The notes: a model not told the origin generated them from the letters alone. Counted from the first letter of the stretch, positions 27,101 to 39,727 are shown. The stretch: 64,000 nucleotides of DNA from Diospyros lotus (GCF_014633365.1 NC_068341.1:21496339-21560338), one strand, 5' to 3'. Made by a program: numbers and translations.

Positions 27101-29100
27101 AGCTTTGTGTCCCACAATGCCCGACAATTATTTTTTTTAATTTTTCTTCAAATTAATATGTTCCATTAGAACTAAAATGATGTCTTTTAATGTTATTTGG
27201 GTAAACCCGAATGTATATATTTCACAACGAAGTCATTATTTTTCACTTTGTGTGAGGATGTCCATCCACCATCAACACAACCAACACATGATCAATTGCT
27301 ACTAATAAAATTGGACAAAGGAAGATAATAACGCTATGATAATAAAGTTGCTCAAAAATTAGAGTGTAATTTCTTAACAATCACTATTATTTGAGACCAT
27401 ACTAGTGGAAAACTTCAAAAAAAATTCAATTGCAAAAAAAAATAAAAAAATCGGGCTTTGTGGGCCACCAAAACCCAGCCATCAGGTTTTGTGGCCCACG
27501 AAACCCGGCCATCGAGCTTTATGGCCCGAAAGCCCGAAAATGATTTTTTTTATTTTTTCTTCAATTTAATATGTTCCATTAGCACTAAAATGATGTCTTT
27601 TAAAGTTATTTGGGTAAACCCGAATGTTTATATCACAACAAAGTCATTATTTTTCACTTTGTGTGAGGATGTCCATCCACCATGAACCCGAAAAACACAT
27701 GATCAATTGCTACTAATAATATTGGACAAGGCAAGATAATAACGCTATGATAATAAGCTTACTCAAAAATTAGAGTGTAATTGCTTAACAATCACTATTA
27801 TTTGAGACTATACTAGTGAAAAACTTAAAAAAAATTCAATTGCAAAAAAAAAAAAAAAATCGGGCTTTGTGGGCCACCAAAACTCGGCCATCGGGTTTTG
27901 TGGCCAACGAACCCGGCAATCGGGTTTTGTGGCCCACGAAACTCTTCCATCGGGCTTTGTGGCCCACAAAGCTCGAGAATGATTTTTTTTTAATTTTTCT
28001 TGATTTTTCTTCAAATTAATATGTTCTATTAGCACTAAAATGATTTATTTTAATGTTATTTGGGTAAATCCGAATGTATATATATCACAACAAAGTCATT
28101 ATTTTTCACTTTGTGTGAGGATGTCCTTCCACCATCAACACAACCAACACATGATCAATTACTACTAATAATATTGAACAAAACAAGATAATAACGCTAT
28201 GATAATAAAGTTGCTCAAAAATTAGAGTGTAATTTCTTAACAATCACTATTATTTGAGACCATACTAGTGGGAAACTTCAAAAAAAATTCAATTGCAAAA
28301 AAAAAAAAAAAAAAAAATCGGGCTTTATGGGCCACCAAAACCCGGCCATCAGGTTTTGTGGCCCACGAAACCCGGCCATCGAGCTTTATGGCCCGCAAAG
28401 CCTGAAAATGATTTTTTTTAATTTTTCTTCAATTTAATATGTTCCATTAGCACTAAAATGATGTCTTTTAAAGTTATTTGGGTAAACCCGAATGTTTATA
28501 TCACTACAAAGTCATTATTTTTCACTTTGTGTGAGGATGTTCATCCACCATCAACACAACCAACACATGATCAATTACTACTAATAATATTGAACGAAAC
28601 AAGATAGTAACACTATGATAATAAACTTGCTCAAAAATTAGAGTGTAATTTCTTAACAATCACTATTATTTGAGACTATACTAGTGGAAAACTTCAAAAA
28701 AAATTCAATTGCAAAAAAAAAAAAAAAAAAAAAAAAAAATCGGGCTTTGTGGGCCACCAAAACTCGGCCATCGGGTTTTGTGGCGAACGAACCCGGCAAT
28801 CGTGTTTTGTGGCCCACGAAACTCGTCCATCGGGCTTTGTGGCCCACAAAGCTCGAGAATGATTTTTTTTTAATTTTTCTTGATTTTTCTTCAAATTAAT
28901 ATGTTCTATTAGCACTAAAATGATTTATTTTAATGTTATTTGGGTAAATCCGAATGTATATATATCACAACAAAGTCATTATTTTTCACTTTGTGTGAGG
29001 ATGTCCATCCACCATCAACACAACCAACACATGATCAATTGTTACTAATAATATTGGACAAGGCAAGATAATAACGCTATGATAATAAACTTGCTCAAAA
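21150..29100. repeat. Six-monomer higher-order repeat, about 2.59 kb, three copies
   Basis: Six monomers starting at 21379 (lengths 414, 438, 412, 452, 416, 456) repeat as a block. The diagnostic variant CAATTGTTAC occurs at 21271, 23859, 26442 and 29036, so the period is 2588, 2583 and 2594 bp. Other block-specific markers recur in register: AATATTCCATTG at about 21814, 24402 and 26982, and the AACTCTTCC core at about 22767, 25351 and 27940. Copies are nearly identical apart from A-tract lengths and scattered substitutions, which indicates recent amplification. Related but less regular copies extend left to about 17400. Confidence 0.88.
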
Positions 29101-30176
29101 ATTAGAGTGTAATTTTCTAACAATCTCTATTATTTGAAACTATACTAGTGGGAAACTTCAAAAAAAATTGAATTAAAAAAAAAAAAAAATCGGGCTTTGT
29201 GGGCCACCAAAACCCGACCATCGGGTTTTGTGGCCCGTGAAACCAGCAATCGGGTTTTGCGGCCCACGAAACCCGGCCATCGGGCTTTGTGGCCCACAAA
29301 GCCCAGAAATTATTTTTTTTAATTTTTCTTGATTTTTGTTCAAATTAATATGTTCTATTAGTACTAAAATTGTAACAGCCCGCCTTCTTGGGCATGTTAA
29401 GCCTTAGGAAATTTGGTTAAAGTTTTTTTTTGAACATTATTTTAAAATTCCCTAAGACCGTATGTAGTGCCAGATGAGATATCTAGACTAGAAATAAATG
29501 TAAAGCGGAAGCTGAATCGAACCTGCTCATGCATAATTTAATAATCGTACATGGCATTTAATACAAGTTAATACATAAAGCGTTTGATGATGGAATAATA
29601 TACATAAATCTTAAACTAATCATATTATAATATGGTACATTCACTCGCATCTTGATGTCTCGTGTCACTACACATCACCACTCTCTGAATCATCTCTGCA
29701 AGTCCCGGCTGGAACGTTGAATGTTCCAGGGGCGAACCCATGTTAGATGATGAATCATCTAAGTAAGAATACCAAATGCAATGCTATGAGTGTATGCAAT
29801 GTCTTTCATCGTAAGTTTCAACTACACCCCTCATGCTGCCTATCATTTTAGCGGCCACCTCTTCGAAGCCAGGGTGTATGGGTGCACCCTTGATAGGCCA
29901 GCGGTGTCAGTTCGTACTCCCTACGGCCTCATATGCATGTGATCAACAGTATCATTGTGCATGTATGCATTTCATAGTCACGCCATGGATGCAGTCTACA
30001 TGATGGTTTCATATCATAGTATGCCAATATGATAAAAGCATTTACTGTATTAGATTCAGGCAGCATACTTACAGCTAATTTGTCTTGAACTACGTGCCAA
30101 GCGGCTATCCCTTAATCTCCTTGCTCACAAGGACACTTACAACATAGATTTATTTTTCCTTAAATATATTTTTAGT

Positions 30177-30560
30177 ATTCTGAAATTTTTCTTGGAATTT
30201 TCAGAATTAAAATTCTATTTTTCTTTATTTCTATAATAGAAAAATCTACTAAAATTACATAATAATTACCTAATATTTCATTTTATTCAATTTCTTTTCA
30301 CTAATATTTCTTAAATATCACTTATAACATTCTAAAATTTTTCTTGGAATTTTTAGAATTAAAATTCTATTTTTCTTTATTTCTATAATAGAAAAATCTA
30401 CTAAAATTACATAATAATTACCTAATATTTCATTTTATTCAATTTATTTTCAATAATATTTCTTAAATATCACTTATAACATTCTGAAATTTTTCTTGGA
30501 ATTTTCAGAATCAAAATTCTATTTTTCTTTATCTCTATAATAGAAAAATTCACTTAAATA
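30177..30560. repeat. 152-bp tandem repeat inside the LTR
   Basis: The block starting ATTCTGAAATTTTTCTTGG begins at 30177, 30329 and 30481, a constant 152-bp period, with about 2.5 copies. Copies differ by a few substitutions. It lies in the R/U5 part of the LTR, downstream of the minus-strand TATA box. Confidence 0.9.
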
Positions 30561-31131
30561 GTTAATAATTTTGGCATTTTCAGAAAATTGCTTTACCAAT
30601 ATACCATAATTTCAGAAAATTGTTTTACCAATAAACTAGAAACAACATTTCAAATTTAATAAAAAAAAATTCAAAATTTTACTCTTTTTTTTTTTTTTTA
30701 AATTTCCTGACTGGCGCGTGAGCCACACGCGCCTTCTTCCCACTCGCGGGCGCGTGCAGCTCACGCGCCCGACTGGTTCTTCTTCTCCGGCGAGAGCTTC
30801 GCCGCTGGCCGGCCATTTAACCTCTAAACTCGACTTTTCTACTCCTAATCTTTAGATCTCGACATTACGAACACATTGATACAAAAATTACAAAAAAATA
30901 GGATCGAACTTACCTTGAATCGGCCGAATATCCCTCGGCTCCGGCGAGTCGCGTGCTTTCCGGCGAAGCTTCGATTCGCCTTCTCCTTTGCTCCGTTAGC
31001 CTCCAAATTCTCCAGAAACGACGCCCACGACTTGAAGATCAGAACCTCACTCTCCAAACTCACAAAATCACTCCCAATCGACTGATCTAAGCCTCGAAAT
31101 TTTTGAATGGGTTGGGCAGCACGAACTTGGC

Positions 31132-31139
31132 TATTTATA
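31132..31139 (-). promoter_or_regulatory. Putative LTR TATA box
   Basis: On the minus strand the sequence reads GGGCTATAAATAGCC, a strong plant TATA match, about 415 bp inside the LTR start at 31554. This places U3 at about 450 bp and implies a long R/U5 of about 1.7 kb. No transcript evidence is visible from sequence. Confidence 0.65.
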
Positions 31140-31554
31140 GCCCATTTTCGACGTGCTTTGCTTCCCTATCGACGGCCACGCGTCCCAGAGGCCATTCCTT
31201 GGTCATATCAGCATTTAAATCCCCTCATTTGCCCTCAAGAAACAATTTGCAGGCGCGGCCATGCTCTGGCCGCGCACTGCTCTGCAAAATCCGATTTTTG
31301 GATTTTTTTTTTAATACATATATACATATTTACATATATACACGACATACGTACGAAATAAAAATTATGATTTTCTTTAATTTTAAATCATATTATGATT
31401 TCATTTAATTCTTTTTTTTTAATCTTAAATCATATTTGTATATATATATATTTATATTTTTCATAAGCACACTTTAGGTAAAATTAATTTAATTAATTAC
31501 ATGCACCTAATAGATCACTTAATTAAATTTATTTATAAAACTTAGGGTATTACA

Positions 31555-31567
31555 TTCTCCCCTCCTT
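31555..31567 (-). other. Polypurine tract of the chromovirus
   Basis: The minus strand reads AAGGAGGGGAGAA immediately before the LTR start TGTAATACCC. Position and composition fit the primer site for plus-strand DNA synthesis. This fixes the orientation of the element and the inner LTR boundary. Confidence 0.85.
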
Positions 31568-31593
31568 ACAAAAATTTCGTCCTCGAAATTTGA

Positions 31594-33000
31594 TCATTCC
31601 TCACTCATACTAACTATAGGGTCTTCAAACAGGTTTGGATAGTTGAGTTTCATATCTTCCTCTCGTTCCCAAGTTATTTCTTCGCTTACGGGGTTTCTCC
31701 ACAAAACTTGTACCAGAGGAATTGATTTGTTCCTTAGGACTTGATCCCTGCGATCTAAAATACTGACCGGTTTTTCTACATACGAGAGATTTTCTTGAAT
31801 CTCGATAGCTTCAGTTGGCATTATCTGGGAAGAATCTGGTTCATGCTTTCGCAGTTGCGATACGTGAAACACGTCATGGATGTTTGATAGAGCCAAGGAT
31901 AGAGCGAGTCGATAAGCGACTGGTCCAATTCTTTCCACTATATCATATGGCCCTATATATCGAGGGTTTAACTTCCCCTTTTTCTTGTTGCTTCTAGTCA
32001 CCATCCTTAGTGGAGATATCTTCAGGTATACTTTGTCGCCTACTTGAAACTCTAATTTCCTTCTTCTTGTATCTGCATAGGACTTCTGGCGATTCTGAGC
32101 TTCCTTAATTCTTTCTTGAATGATTTTTATCTTTTCTGTCATTTTCTGAACTATTTCGGGTCCCAAGATTTCTCGTTCACCTACTTCAGTCCAGCATACC
32201 GGGGATCTACATTTTCGGCCATACAAGGCTTCATAGGGAGCCATTCCAATGCTACTGTGGTAGCTGTTATTGTAAGCAAATTCTACTAATGGTAAATGCT
32301 CTTCCCAGCTACCTGGAAAATCAATCGCGCAAGCTCGCAACATATCTTCTAGGGTTTGAATGGTCCTTTCTGATTGACCATCTGTCTGGGGATGATAGGC
32401 CGTGCTTAGCCTAAGCTGAGTACCCAAACTCTCTTGTAGACTTCCCCAAAACCTAGAAGTGAATCTTGGGTCACGGTCTGATACAATGCTTACTGGCACT
32501 CCGTGTAATCTGACAATCTTATTCACATACTGTTGAGCTAATTTGCTGATTGGTTGACTTACCCTTATGGCCAAGAAATGAGCAGACTTAGATAGTCTGT
32601 CGACTATCACCCAAATAGCATCGTTTCCCTTAGGACTCCTTGGCAGTCCAGTCACGAAATTCATCGTGATGTGTTCCCATTTCCACTCTGGAACTTCCAA
32701 TGGTTGTAAGCTCCCACCAGGCTTTTGGTGTTCAATCTTAATTCTCTGGCAGGTGTGACATTGACTAACGTACCTGGCCACGCTTTTCTTCATTCCTGGC
32801 CACCAATACACAGCCTTCAAGTCTTGGTACATCTTGGTGGCTCCGGGGTGGATCGAGTATCTGGATCGATGGGCTTCTCCCAAAATTGTTTGTCGCAATT
32901 CCCTCACACGAGGCACATATCTTCTTCCTTGAAACCGAATGATGTTTTCTCTTACCTCAAATTCTGGTTTCTTTGCTTGCCCATACTCATCGACCCACAT
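31594..33000 (-). pseudogene. Chromovirus integrase with chromodomain-like tail
   Basis: Open for 468 codons. The N-terminal part carries the HHCC zinc finger (H/H around IHPGATKMYQD, then CHTC). The catalytic core follows: ITMNFVTGLP at about residue 114, VSDRDPRFTSRFW, and YHPQTDGQSERTIQTLED with the third acidic residue. The usual Asp of the first block is Asn here (codon at 32659-32661), a G-to-A change that should abolish strand transfer. The GPY/F-type module (NPRYIGPYDIVERIG) and the chromodomain-like C terminus follow. In an intact element this protein inserts the cDNA, with the chromodomain steering it to modified chromatin. The frame upstream is separated by a TGA at 33005-33007. 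Confidence 0.92.
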
Positions 33001-33006
33001 TTTTAT

Positions 33007-33470
33007 TCAGGGGTCTTCGGGGTAGGTTTGTCGTATTTGATCCATTAACTCTGGCTGTACTGTAAGACTAGCTACGTAGGCCGAGTTTCCTCGGGAAACT
33101 ACTTTTACTGTCATCAGGTTGAATGCTTCTACTAGCTTCCATTCTGCCACCATCATTTCAGCCACACAAGCAGTTTCTTTCCTGCTTAGGGCATCTGCCA
33201 CAACATTAGCTTTACCGGGATGGTATTGAATAGTACAATCGTAATCTTTTAACAGCTCCATCCATCTCCGTTGCCTCATGTTTAATTCTTTCTGTGAGAA
33301 GACGTACTGTAGGCTCTTATGATCAGTAAAAATTTTGAACTTCTCACCGTACAAATAATGTCTCCAAATCTTTAGAGCAAATACCACTACGGCCAATTCC
33401 AAATCATGGGTCGGGTAGTTTCTTTCATGGTTTTTTAGCTGTCGAGATCCATAAGCAATGACTCTCCCAT
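33007..33470 (-). pseudogene. Chromovirus RNase H fragment
   Basis: From about 33470 the minus strand reads [23 protein letters not shown], running into the open part [38 protein letters not shown] and [16 protein letters not shown]. These are the classic Ty3/gypsy RNase H and connection motifs. The frame is closed upstream by TAG at 33472-33474, where relatives have Gln, and downstream by TGA at 33005-33007, where Trp is expected. Both fit single C-to-T or G-to-A transitions. It would degrade the RNA strand of the RNA:DNA hybrid in a live element. Confidence 0.9.
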
Positions 33471-33474
33471 GCTA

Positions 33475-34540
33475 CATCAGCACACATCCTAAACCATTTC
33501 TCGAGGCGTCAGTGTAGACCATAAAACCTCCTAATCCGTTTGGCATAGCCAGGACTGGAGCGGTTGTCAGCTTAGCCTTAAGTGTCTGAAAACTTTCTTC
33601 GCACCGTTCGTTCCAGTCGAACCTTACCCCCTTCTGAGTTAAGTTGGTGAGGGGTGTCGCAATTTTTGAAAACCTTCCACGAACTTTCTATAGTACCCTG
33701 CCAGTCCCAAGAAACTCTTAACCTCGGTAACTGACTGGGGTTGCTTCCAATTTGTCACAGCTGCTATCTTGACCGGGTCAACCGATATCCCTTCGGCCGA
33801 TATAACATGTCCTAAAAATGACACCTGGTACAACCAAAATTCACATTTTGAGAACTTGGCATACAACTTATGTTCTCGCAATGTTTGCAATATTATCCTT
33901 AAATGTGATTCGTGCTCTTCTTCCGAGGGCGAATATATTAGTATGTCATCTATAAACACGATCACGAATTTGTCCAAAAACGGCTTGAAGATTCAATTCA
34001 TGGTGTCCATAAAAGTCGTTGGGGCGTTGGTTAGTCCGAACGGCATCACCAAAAATTCATAGTGCCCATATCGAGAACGAAACGTTGTCTTAGGCACGTC
34101 TTCGGCCTTGATCCTTAATTGATAATATCCCGATCTTAGGTCAATCTTCGAGAAGACTTTGGCCCCTTGCAGTTTATCGAACAACTCCTCGATTCTGGGG
34201 AGTGGGTACTTATTCTTGACCGTTATCCTGTTGAGCTGTCGATAATCGATACACATCCTCAGACTTCCGTCCTTTTTCTTGACAAAAAGTACTGGTGCTC
34301 CCCATGGCGACATACTAGGCCTGATAAATCCGTTGTCTAACAATTCTTGAAGTTGGGTTTTTAATTCCCTCAATTCTGCAGAAGCCATTTTATACGGGGG
34401 TATCGAAACCGGACCTGCTCCTGGTATGATCTCTATCGAGAAGTCGATCTCTCGCTAGGGTGGCAGTCCAGATAATTCTTCGGGAAACATATCCCCGAAT
34501 TCTTTAACGAGTCGCACTAACGAAACACATCCCCGAATTC
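33475..34540 (-). pseudogene. Chromovirus reverse transcriptase, broken
   Basis: From the upstream side: a linker with EELSGLPP, a TAG stop (34455-34457), [17 protein letters not shown], then reverse transcriptase with [41 protein letters not shown] and [16 protein letters not shown] at 33993-33995 (CGA expected) splits the frame just before [15 protein letters not shown], which holds the intact catalytic Asp pair. The thumb and RNase H linker continue through [12 protein letters not shown] and [18 protein letters not shown] one-base shift in an A/T run near 33660 then changes frame. Upstream protease and gag are missing. It is non-functional despite well-preserved motifs, so inactivation looks fairly recent. 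Confidence 0.92.
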
Positions 34541-37020
34541 TTGATTTTTTTTCAAATTAATATGTTCTATTAGCACTAAAATGATGTCTTTTAATGTTAT
34601 TTGGGTAAATCCAAATGTATATATATCACAACAAAGTCATTATTTTTCACTTTGTGTGAGGATGTCCATCCACCATCAACACAACCAACACATGATCAAT
34701 TGCTACTAATAATATTGGACAAAACAAGATAATAACGCTATGATAATAAACTTGCTAAAAAATTAGAGTGCAATTTCTTAACAATCACTATTATTTGAGA
34801 CTATATTAGTGGGAAACTTCAAAAAAAATTCAATTGCAAAAAAAAAAAAAAAAAATCGAGGTTTGTGGGCCACCAAAACTCGGCCATCGGGTTTTGTGGC
34901 CCACGAACCCAGCAATCGGGTTTTGTGGCCCACGAAACTCGTCCATCGGGCTTTGTGGCCCACAAAGTTCGTGAATGATTTTTCTTAATTTTTCTTGATT
35001 TTTCTTCAAATTAACATGTTCTACTAGCACTAAAATGATGTCTTTTAATGTTATTTGGGTAAATCCGAATGTATATATATCACAACAAAGTCATTATTTT
35101 TCACTTTGTGTGAGTATGTCCATCCACCATCAACACAACCAACCCATAATCAATTGCTACTAATAATATTGGACAAGGCAAGATAATAACGCTATGATAA
35201 TAAAATTGCTCAAAAATTAGAATGCAATTTCTTAACAATCACAATTATTTGAGACTATACTAGTGGAAAACCTCAAAAAAAATTCAATTGCAAAAAAAAA
35301 AAAAAAAATCGGGCTTTGTGGGCCACCAAAACCCGGCCATCGGTTTTTGTGGCCCACGAACCCCGCAACTGGGTTTTTCTGGCCCATGAAACCCGGCCAT
35401 CAGGATTTGGGGCCCACAAAGCCCGAAAATGATTTTTTTTATTTTTCTTCAAATTAATATATTCCATTAGCACTAAAATGATGTCTTTTAAAGTTATTTG
35501 GGTAAACCCGAATGTTTATATCACAACAAAGTCATTATTTTTCACTTTATGTGAGGATGTCCATCCACCATCAACACAACCAACACAAGATCAATTGCTA
35601 CTAATAATATTGGACAAAGCAAGATAATAACGCTATGATAATAAACTTGCTCAAAAATTAGAGTGTAATTTCTTAACAATCACTATTATTTGAGACTATA
35701 CTAGTGGGAAACTTAAAAAAAAAATCAATTACAAAAAAAAAAAAAAAAGTCGGGCTTTGTGGGCCACCAAAACCCGGCCATCGGGTTTTGTGGCCCACGA
35801 ACCCGGCAATTGGGTTTTGTGGCCCACGATACCTGGCCATCGGGCTTTGTGTCCCACAAAGCCCGAAAAGTATTTTTTTAATTTTTCTTCAAATTAATAT
35901 GTTCCATTAGCACTAAAATGATATCTTTTAATGTTATTTGGGTAAACCCGAATGTTTATATCACAACAAAGTCATTATTTTTCACTTTGTGTGAGGATGT
36001 CCATCCACCATCAACACAACCAACACATGATCAGTTGCTACTAATAATATTGGACAAAGCAATATAATAACGCTATGATAATAAACTTGCTCAAAAATTA
36101 GAGTGCAATTTCTTAACAATCACTACTATTTGAGACTATACTAGTGGGAAACTTCAAAAAAAATTCAATTGCAAAAAAAAAAAAAAAAAAATCGGGGTTT
36201 GTGGCCCACGAACCCGACAATCGGGTTTTTTGGCCCACGAAACTCGTCCATCGGGTTTTGTGGTCCACCAAGCTCGAGAATGATTTTTTTCAATTTTTCT
36301 TGATTTTTCTTCAAATTAATATGTTCCATTAGCACTAAAATGATGTCTTTTAATGTTAGTTGGGTAAATCCGAAGGTTTATATCACAACAAAGTCATTAT
36401 TTTTCACTTTGTGTGAGGATGTCCATCCACCATCAACACAACCAACACATGATCAGTTGCTACTAATAATATTGGACAAAGCAATATAATAACGCTATGA
36501 TAATAAACTTGCTCAAAAATTAGAGTGCAATTTCTTAACAATCACTACTATTTGAGACTATACTAGTGGGAAACTTCAAAAAAAATTCAATTGCAAAAAA
36601 AAAAAAAAAATCGGGCTTTGTGGACACCAAAACTCAGCCATCGGGGTTTGTGGCCCACGAACCCGGCAATCGGGTTTTGTGGCCCACGAAACTCGTCCAT
36701 CGGGCTTTGTGGTCCACAAAGCTCGAGAATGATTTTTTTTAATTTTTCTTGATTTTTCTTCAAATTAATATGTTCCATTAGCACTAAAATGATGTATTTT
36801 AATGTTATTTGGATAAATCCGAATATATATATATATATATATCACAACAAAGTCATTATTTTTCACTTTGTGTGAGGATGTCCATCCACCATCAACACAA
36901 CCAACCCATAATCAATTGCTACTAATAATTTTGGACAAGGCAAGATAATAACGCTATGATAATAAACTTGCTCAAAAATTAGAGTGCAATTTCTTAACAA
37001 TCACTATTATTTGAGACTAT

Positions 37021-37911
37021 ACTAGTGGAAAACTTAAAAAAAAATTGAATTGCAAAAAAGAAAAAAAAAAAATCGAGCTTTGTGGGCCACCAAAACCCGA
37101 CTATCGGGTTTTGTGCCCACGAACCTGGCAATCGGGTTTTTCTGGCCCACGAAACCCGGCCATCGGGCTTTGTGGCCCACAAAGCCCGAAAATGATTTTT
37201 TTTTTATTTTTCTTCAAATTAATATGTTCCATTAGCACTAAAATGATGTCTTTTAATGTTATTTGGGTAACCCGGATGTATATATATATCACAACAAAGT
37301 CATTATTTTTCACTTTGTGTGAGAATGTCCATCCACCATCAACACAACCAACACATGATCAATTGCTACTAATAATATTGGACAAAACAAGATAATAACG
37401 CTATGATAATAAAGTTGCTCAAAAATTAGAGTGTAATTTTTTAATAATCACTATTATTTGAGACTATACTAGTGGAAAACTTAAAAAAAATTCAATTGCA
37501 AAAAAGAAAAAAAAAATCGAGCTTTGTGGGCCACCAAAACCCGACTATCGGGTTTTGTGCCCACGAACCTGGCAATCGGGTTTTTCTGGCCCACGAAACC
37601 CGGCCATCGGGCTTTGTGGCCCACAAAGCCCGAAAATGATTTTTTTTTTATTTTTCTTCAAATTAATATGTTCCATTAGCACTAAAATGATGTCTTTTAA
37701 TGTTATTTGGGTAACCCGGATGTATATATATATCACAATAAAGTCATTATTTTTCACTTTGTGTGAGGATGTCCATCCACCATCAACACAACCAACACAT
37801 GATCAATTGCTACTGATAATATTGGACAAAACAAGATAATAACGCTATGATAATAAAATTGCTCAAAAATTAGAGTGTAATTTCTTAATAATCACTATTA
37901 TTTGAGACTAT
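37021..37911. repeat. Adjacent near-identical monomer pair
   Basis: Monomers at 37021-37467 and 37468-37911 share rare variants: GCAAAAAAG in the A-tract, CCCGACTATCGGG, and the altered tail GGGTAACCCGGATG followed by a longer TA run. They differ at only a handful of positions, which indicates a very recent tandem duplication of one unit. A close relative of the core is at 42334-42780. Confidence 0.85.
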
Positions 37912-39727
37912 ACTAGTGAAAAACTTCAAAAAAATTCAATTGCAAAAAAAAAAAAAAAAAACAATTCGAGCTTTGTGGGCCACAAAAACCCGGCCATCGG
38001 GTTTTGTGGCCCACGAACCCGGCAATCGGGTTTTGTGGCCCACGAAACCCAGTCATCGGGCTTTATGGCCCACAAGGCCTGAAAATTAGTTTTTTTAATT
38101 TTTTTTTCAAATTAATATGTTCCATTAGCACTAAAATGATGTTTTTTAAAGTTATTTTGGTAAACCCGAATGTATATATATCACAACGAAGTCATTATTT
38201 TCCACTTTGTGTGAGGATGTCCATCAACCATCAACACAACCAACACATGATCAGTTACTACTAATAATATTGGACAAAGTAAGATAATAACGCTATGATA
38301 ATAAACTTGCTCAAAAATTAGAGCGTAATTTCTTAACAATCACTATTATATGAGACTATACTAGTGGAAAACTTCAAAAAAAATTCAATCGCAAAAAAAA
38401 AAAAAGAACTCGAGCTTTGTGGGCCACCAAAACCCTGCCATCGGGTTTTATGGCCCACGAACCCGGCAGTCGGGTTTTTCTGGCCCACGAAACCCGGCCA
38501 TCGGGCTTTATGGCCCACAAAGCCTGAAAATGATTTTTTTTTAATTTTCTTCAAATTAATATGTTCCATCAGCACTAAAATGATGTCTTTTAAAGTTATT
38601 TGGGTAAACCCGAATGTATATATATCACAACAAAGTCATTATGTTTCACTTTGTGTGAGGATGTCCATCCACCATCAACACAACCAACACATGATCAATT
38701 GCAACTAATAATATTGGACAAAACAAGATAATAACGCTATGATAATAAACGTGCTAAAAAATTAGAGTGCAATTTCTTAACAATCACTATTATTTGAGAC
38801 TATACTAGTGGGAAACTTCAAAAAAAAATCAATTGCAAAAAAAAAAAAAAAAAAATCGGGCTTTGTGGGCCACCAAAACTCGGCCATCGGGTTTTGTGGC
38901 CCACGAACCCAGCAATCGGGTTTTGTGGCCGGCGAAACTCGTCCATCGGGCTTTGTGGCCCACAAAGTTCGTGAATGATTTTTCTTAATTTTTCTTGATT
39001 TTTCTTCTAATTAATATGTTTTACTAGCACTAAAATGATATCTTTTAATGTTATTTGGGTAAATCCGAATGTATATATATCACAACAAAGTCATTAATTT
39101 TCACTTTATGTGAGTATGTCCATCCACCATCAACACAACCAACCCATAATCAATTGCTACTAATAATATTGGACAAGGCAAGATAATAACGCTATGATAA
39201 TAAACTTGCTCAAAAATTAGAATGCAATTTCTTAACAATCACGATTATTTGAGACTATACTAGTGGAAAACGTCAAAAAAAAATTCAATTGCGAAAAAAA
39301 AATCGGGCTTTGTGGGCCACCAAAACCCGGCCATCCGTTTTTGTGGCCCACGAACCCGGCAATCGTGTTTTTCTGGCCCACGAAACCCGGCCATCAGGCT
39401 TTGGGGCCCACAAAGCACAAAAATGATTTTTTTTATTTTTCTTCAAATTAATATGTTTCATTAGCACTAAAAAGGATGTCTTTTAAAGTTATTTGGGTAA
39501 ACCCGAGTATTTAGATCACAACAAAGTCATTATTTTTCACTTTGTGTGAGGATGTCCATCCACCATCAACACAACCAACACAAGATCAATTGCTACTAAT
39601 AATATTGGACAAAGCAAGATAATAGCGCTATGATAATAAACTTGCTCAAAAATTAGAGTGTAATTTCTTAACAATCACTATTATTTGAGACTATACTAGT
39701 GGGAAACTTAAAAAAAAAATCACTTAC

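Larger units (their letters stand above)
13591..29370. repeat. Satellite array, block B (about 36 monomers)
   Basis: Same family and orientation as block A. It begins in the tail at CCAACACATGATC, out of phase with where block A stopped, and ends exactly at the LTR edge of the Ty3 element (29370/29371). Many monomers here carry an extended T-tract segment TTTTTCTTGATTTTTCTTC and the variant core AACTCGTCCATCGGG. A-tracts reach 27 nt (28713-28739). Confidence 0.97.
29371..31554 (-). mobile_element. 3' LTR of the chromovirus (2184 bp)
   Basis: On the plus strand it begins TGTAACAGCCCGCC and ends GGGTATTACA, so the ends are TG...CA in either reading, with short inverted termini TGTAA/TTACA. On the minus strand it directly follows a polypurine tract, as a 3' LTR should. 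Inside are a TATA box (31132-31139), a 152-bp tandem repeat (30177-30560) and a GC-rich patch with GCGCGTGAG-type repeats (about 30710-30770). Open frames within it (30845-31408) are not credible genes. Confidence 0.9.
29371..34540 (-). mobile_element. Truncated Ty3/gypsy chromovirus (probably Tekay/Del-like)
   Basis: Reading the minus strand from 34540 downward gives a linker before reverse transcriptase, reverse transcriptase, RNase H, integrase, a chromodomain-like tail, a polypurine tract and a 3' LTR ending at 29371. Gag, protease and the 5' LTR are absent, and the element is cut at about 34540 next to satellite. Domain order and the C-terminal EEITWEREEDMKLNYPNLF motif mark a chromovirus; the 2.18-kb LTR favours Tekay/Del. 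Disruptions are stops at 34455-34457, 33993-33995, 33472-33474 and 33005-33007, a one-base shift near 33660 and a lost integrase catalytic residue. The satellite on the two sides overlaps by about 45 bp in phase, so the junction is not a simple target duplication. Confidence 0.9.

Noticed and set aside
30845..31408. Open frames within the chromovirus LTR
   Set aside because: They overlap each other on both strands in a defined LTR, with no domain or start context.
31815..34062. Plus-strand open frames opposite the chromovirus pol
   Set aside because: They are antisense shadows of clearly recognisable minus-strand pol domains.
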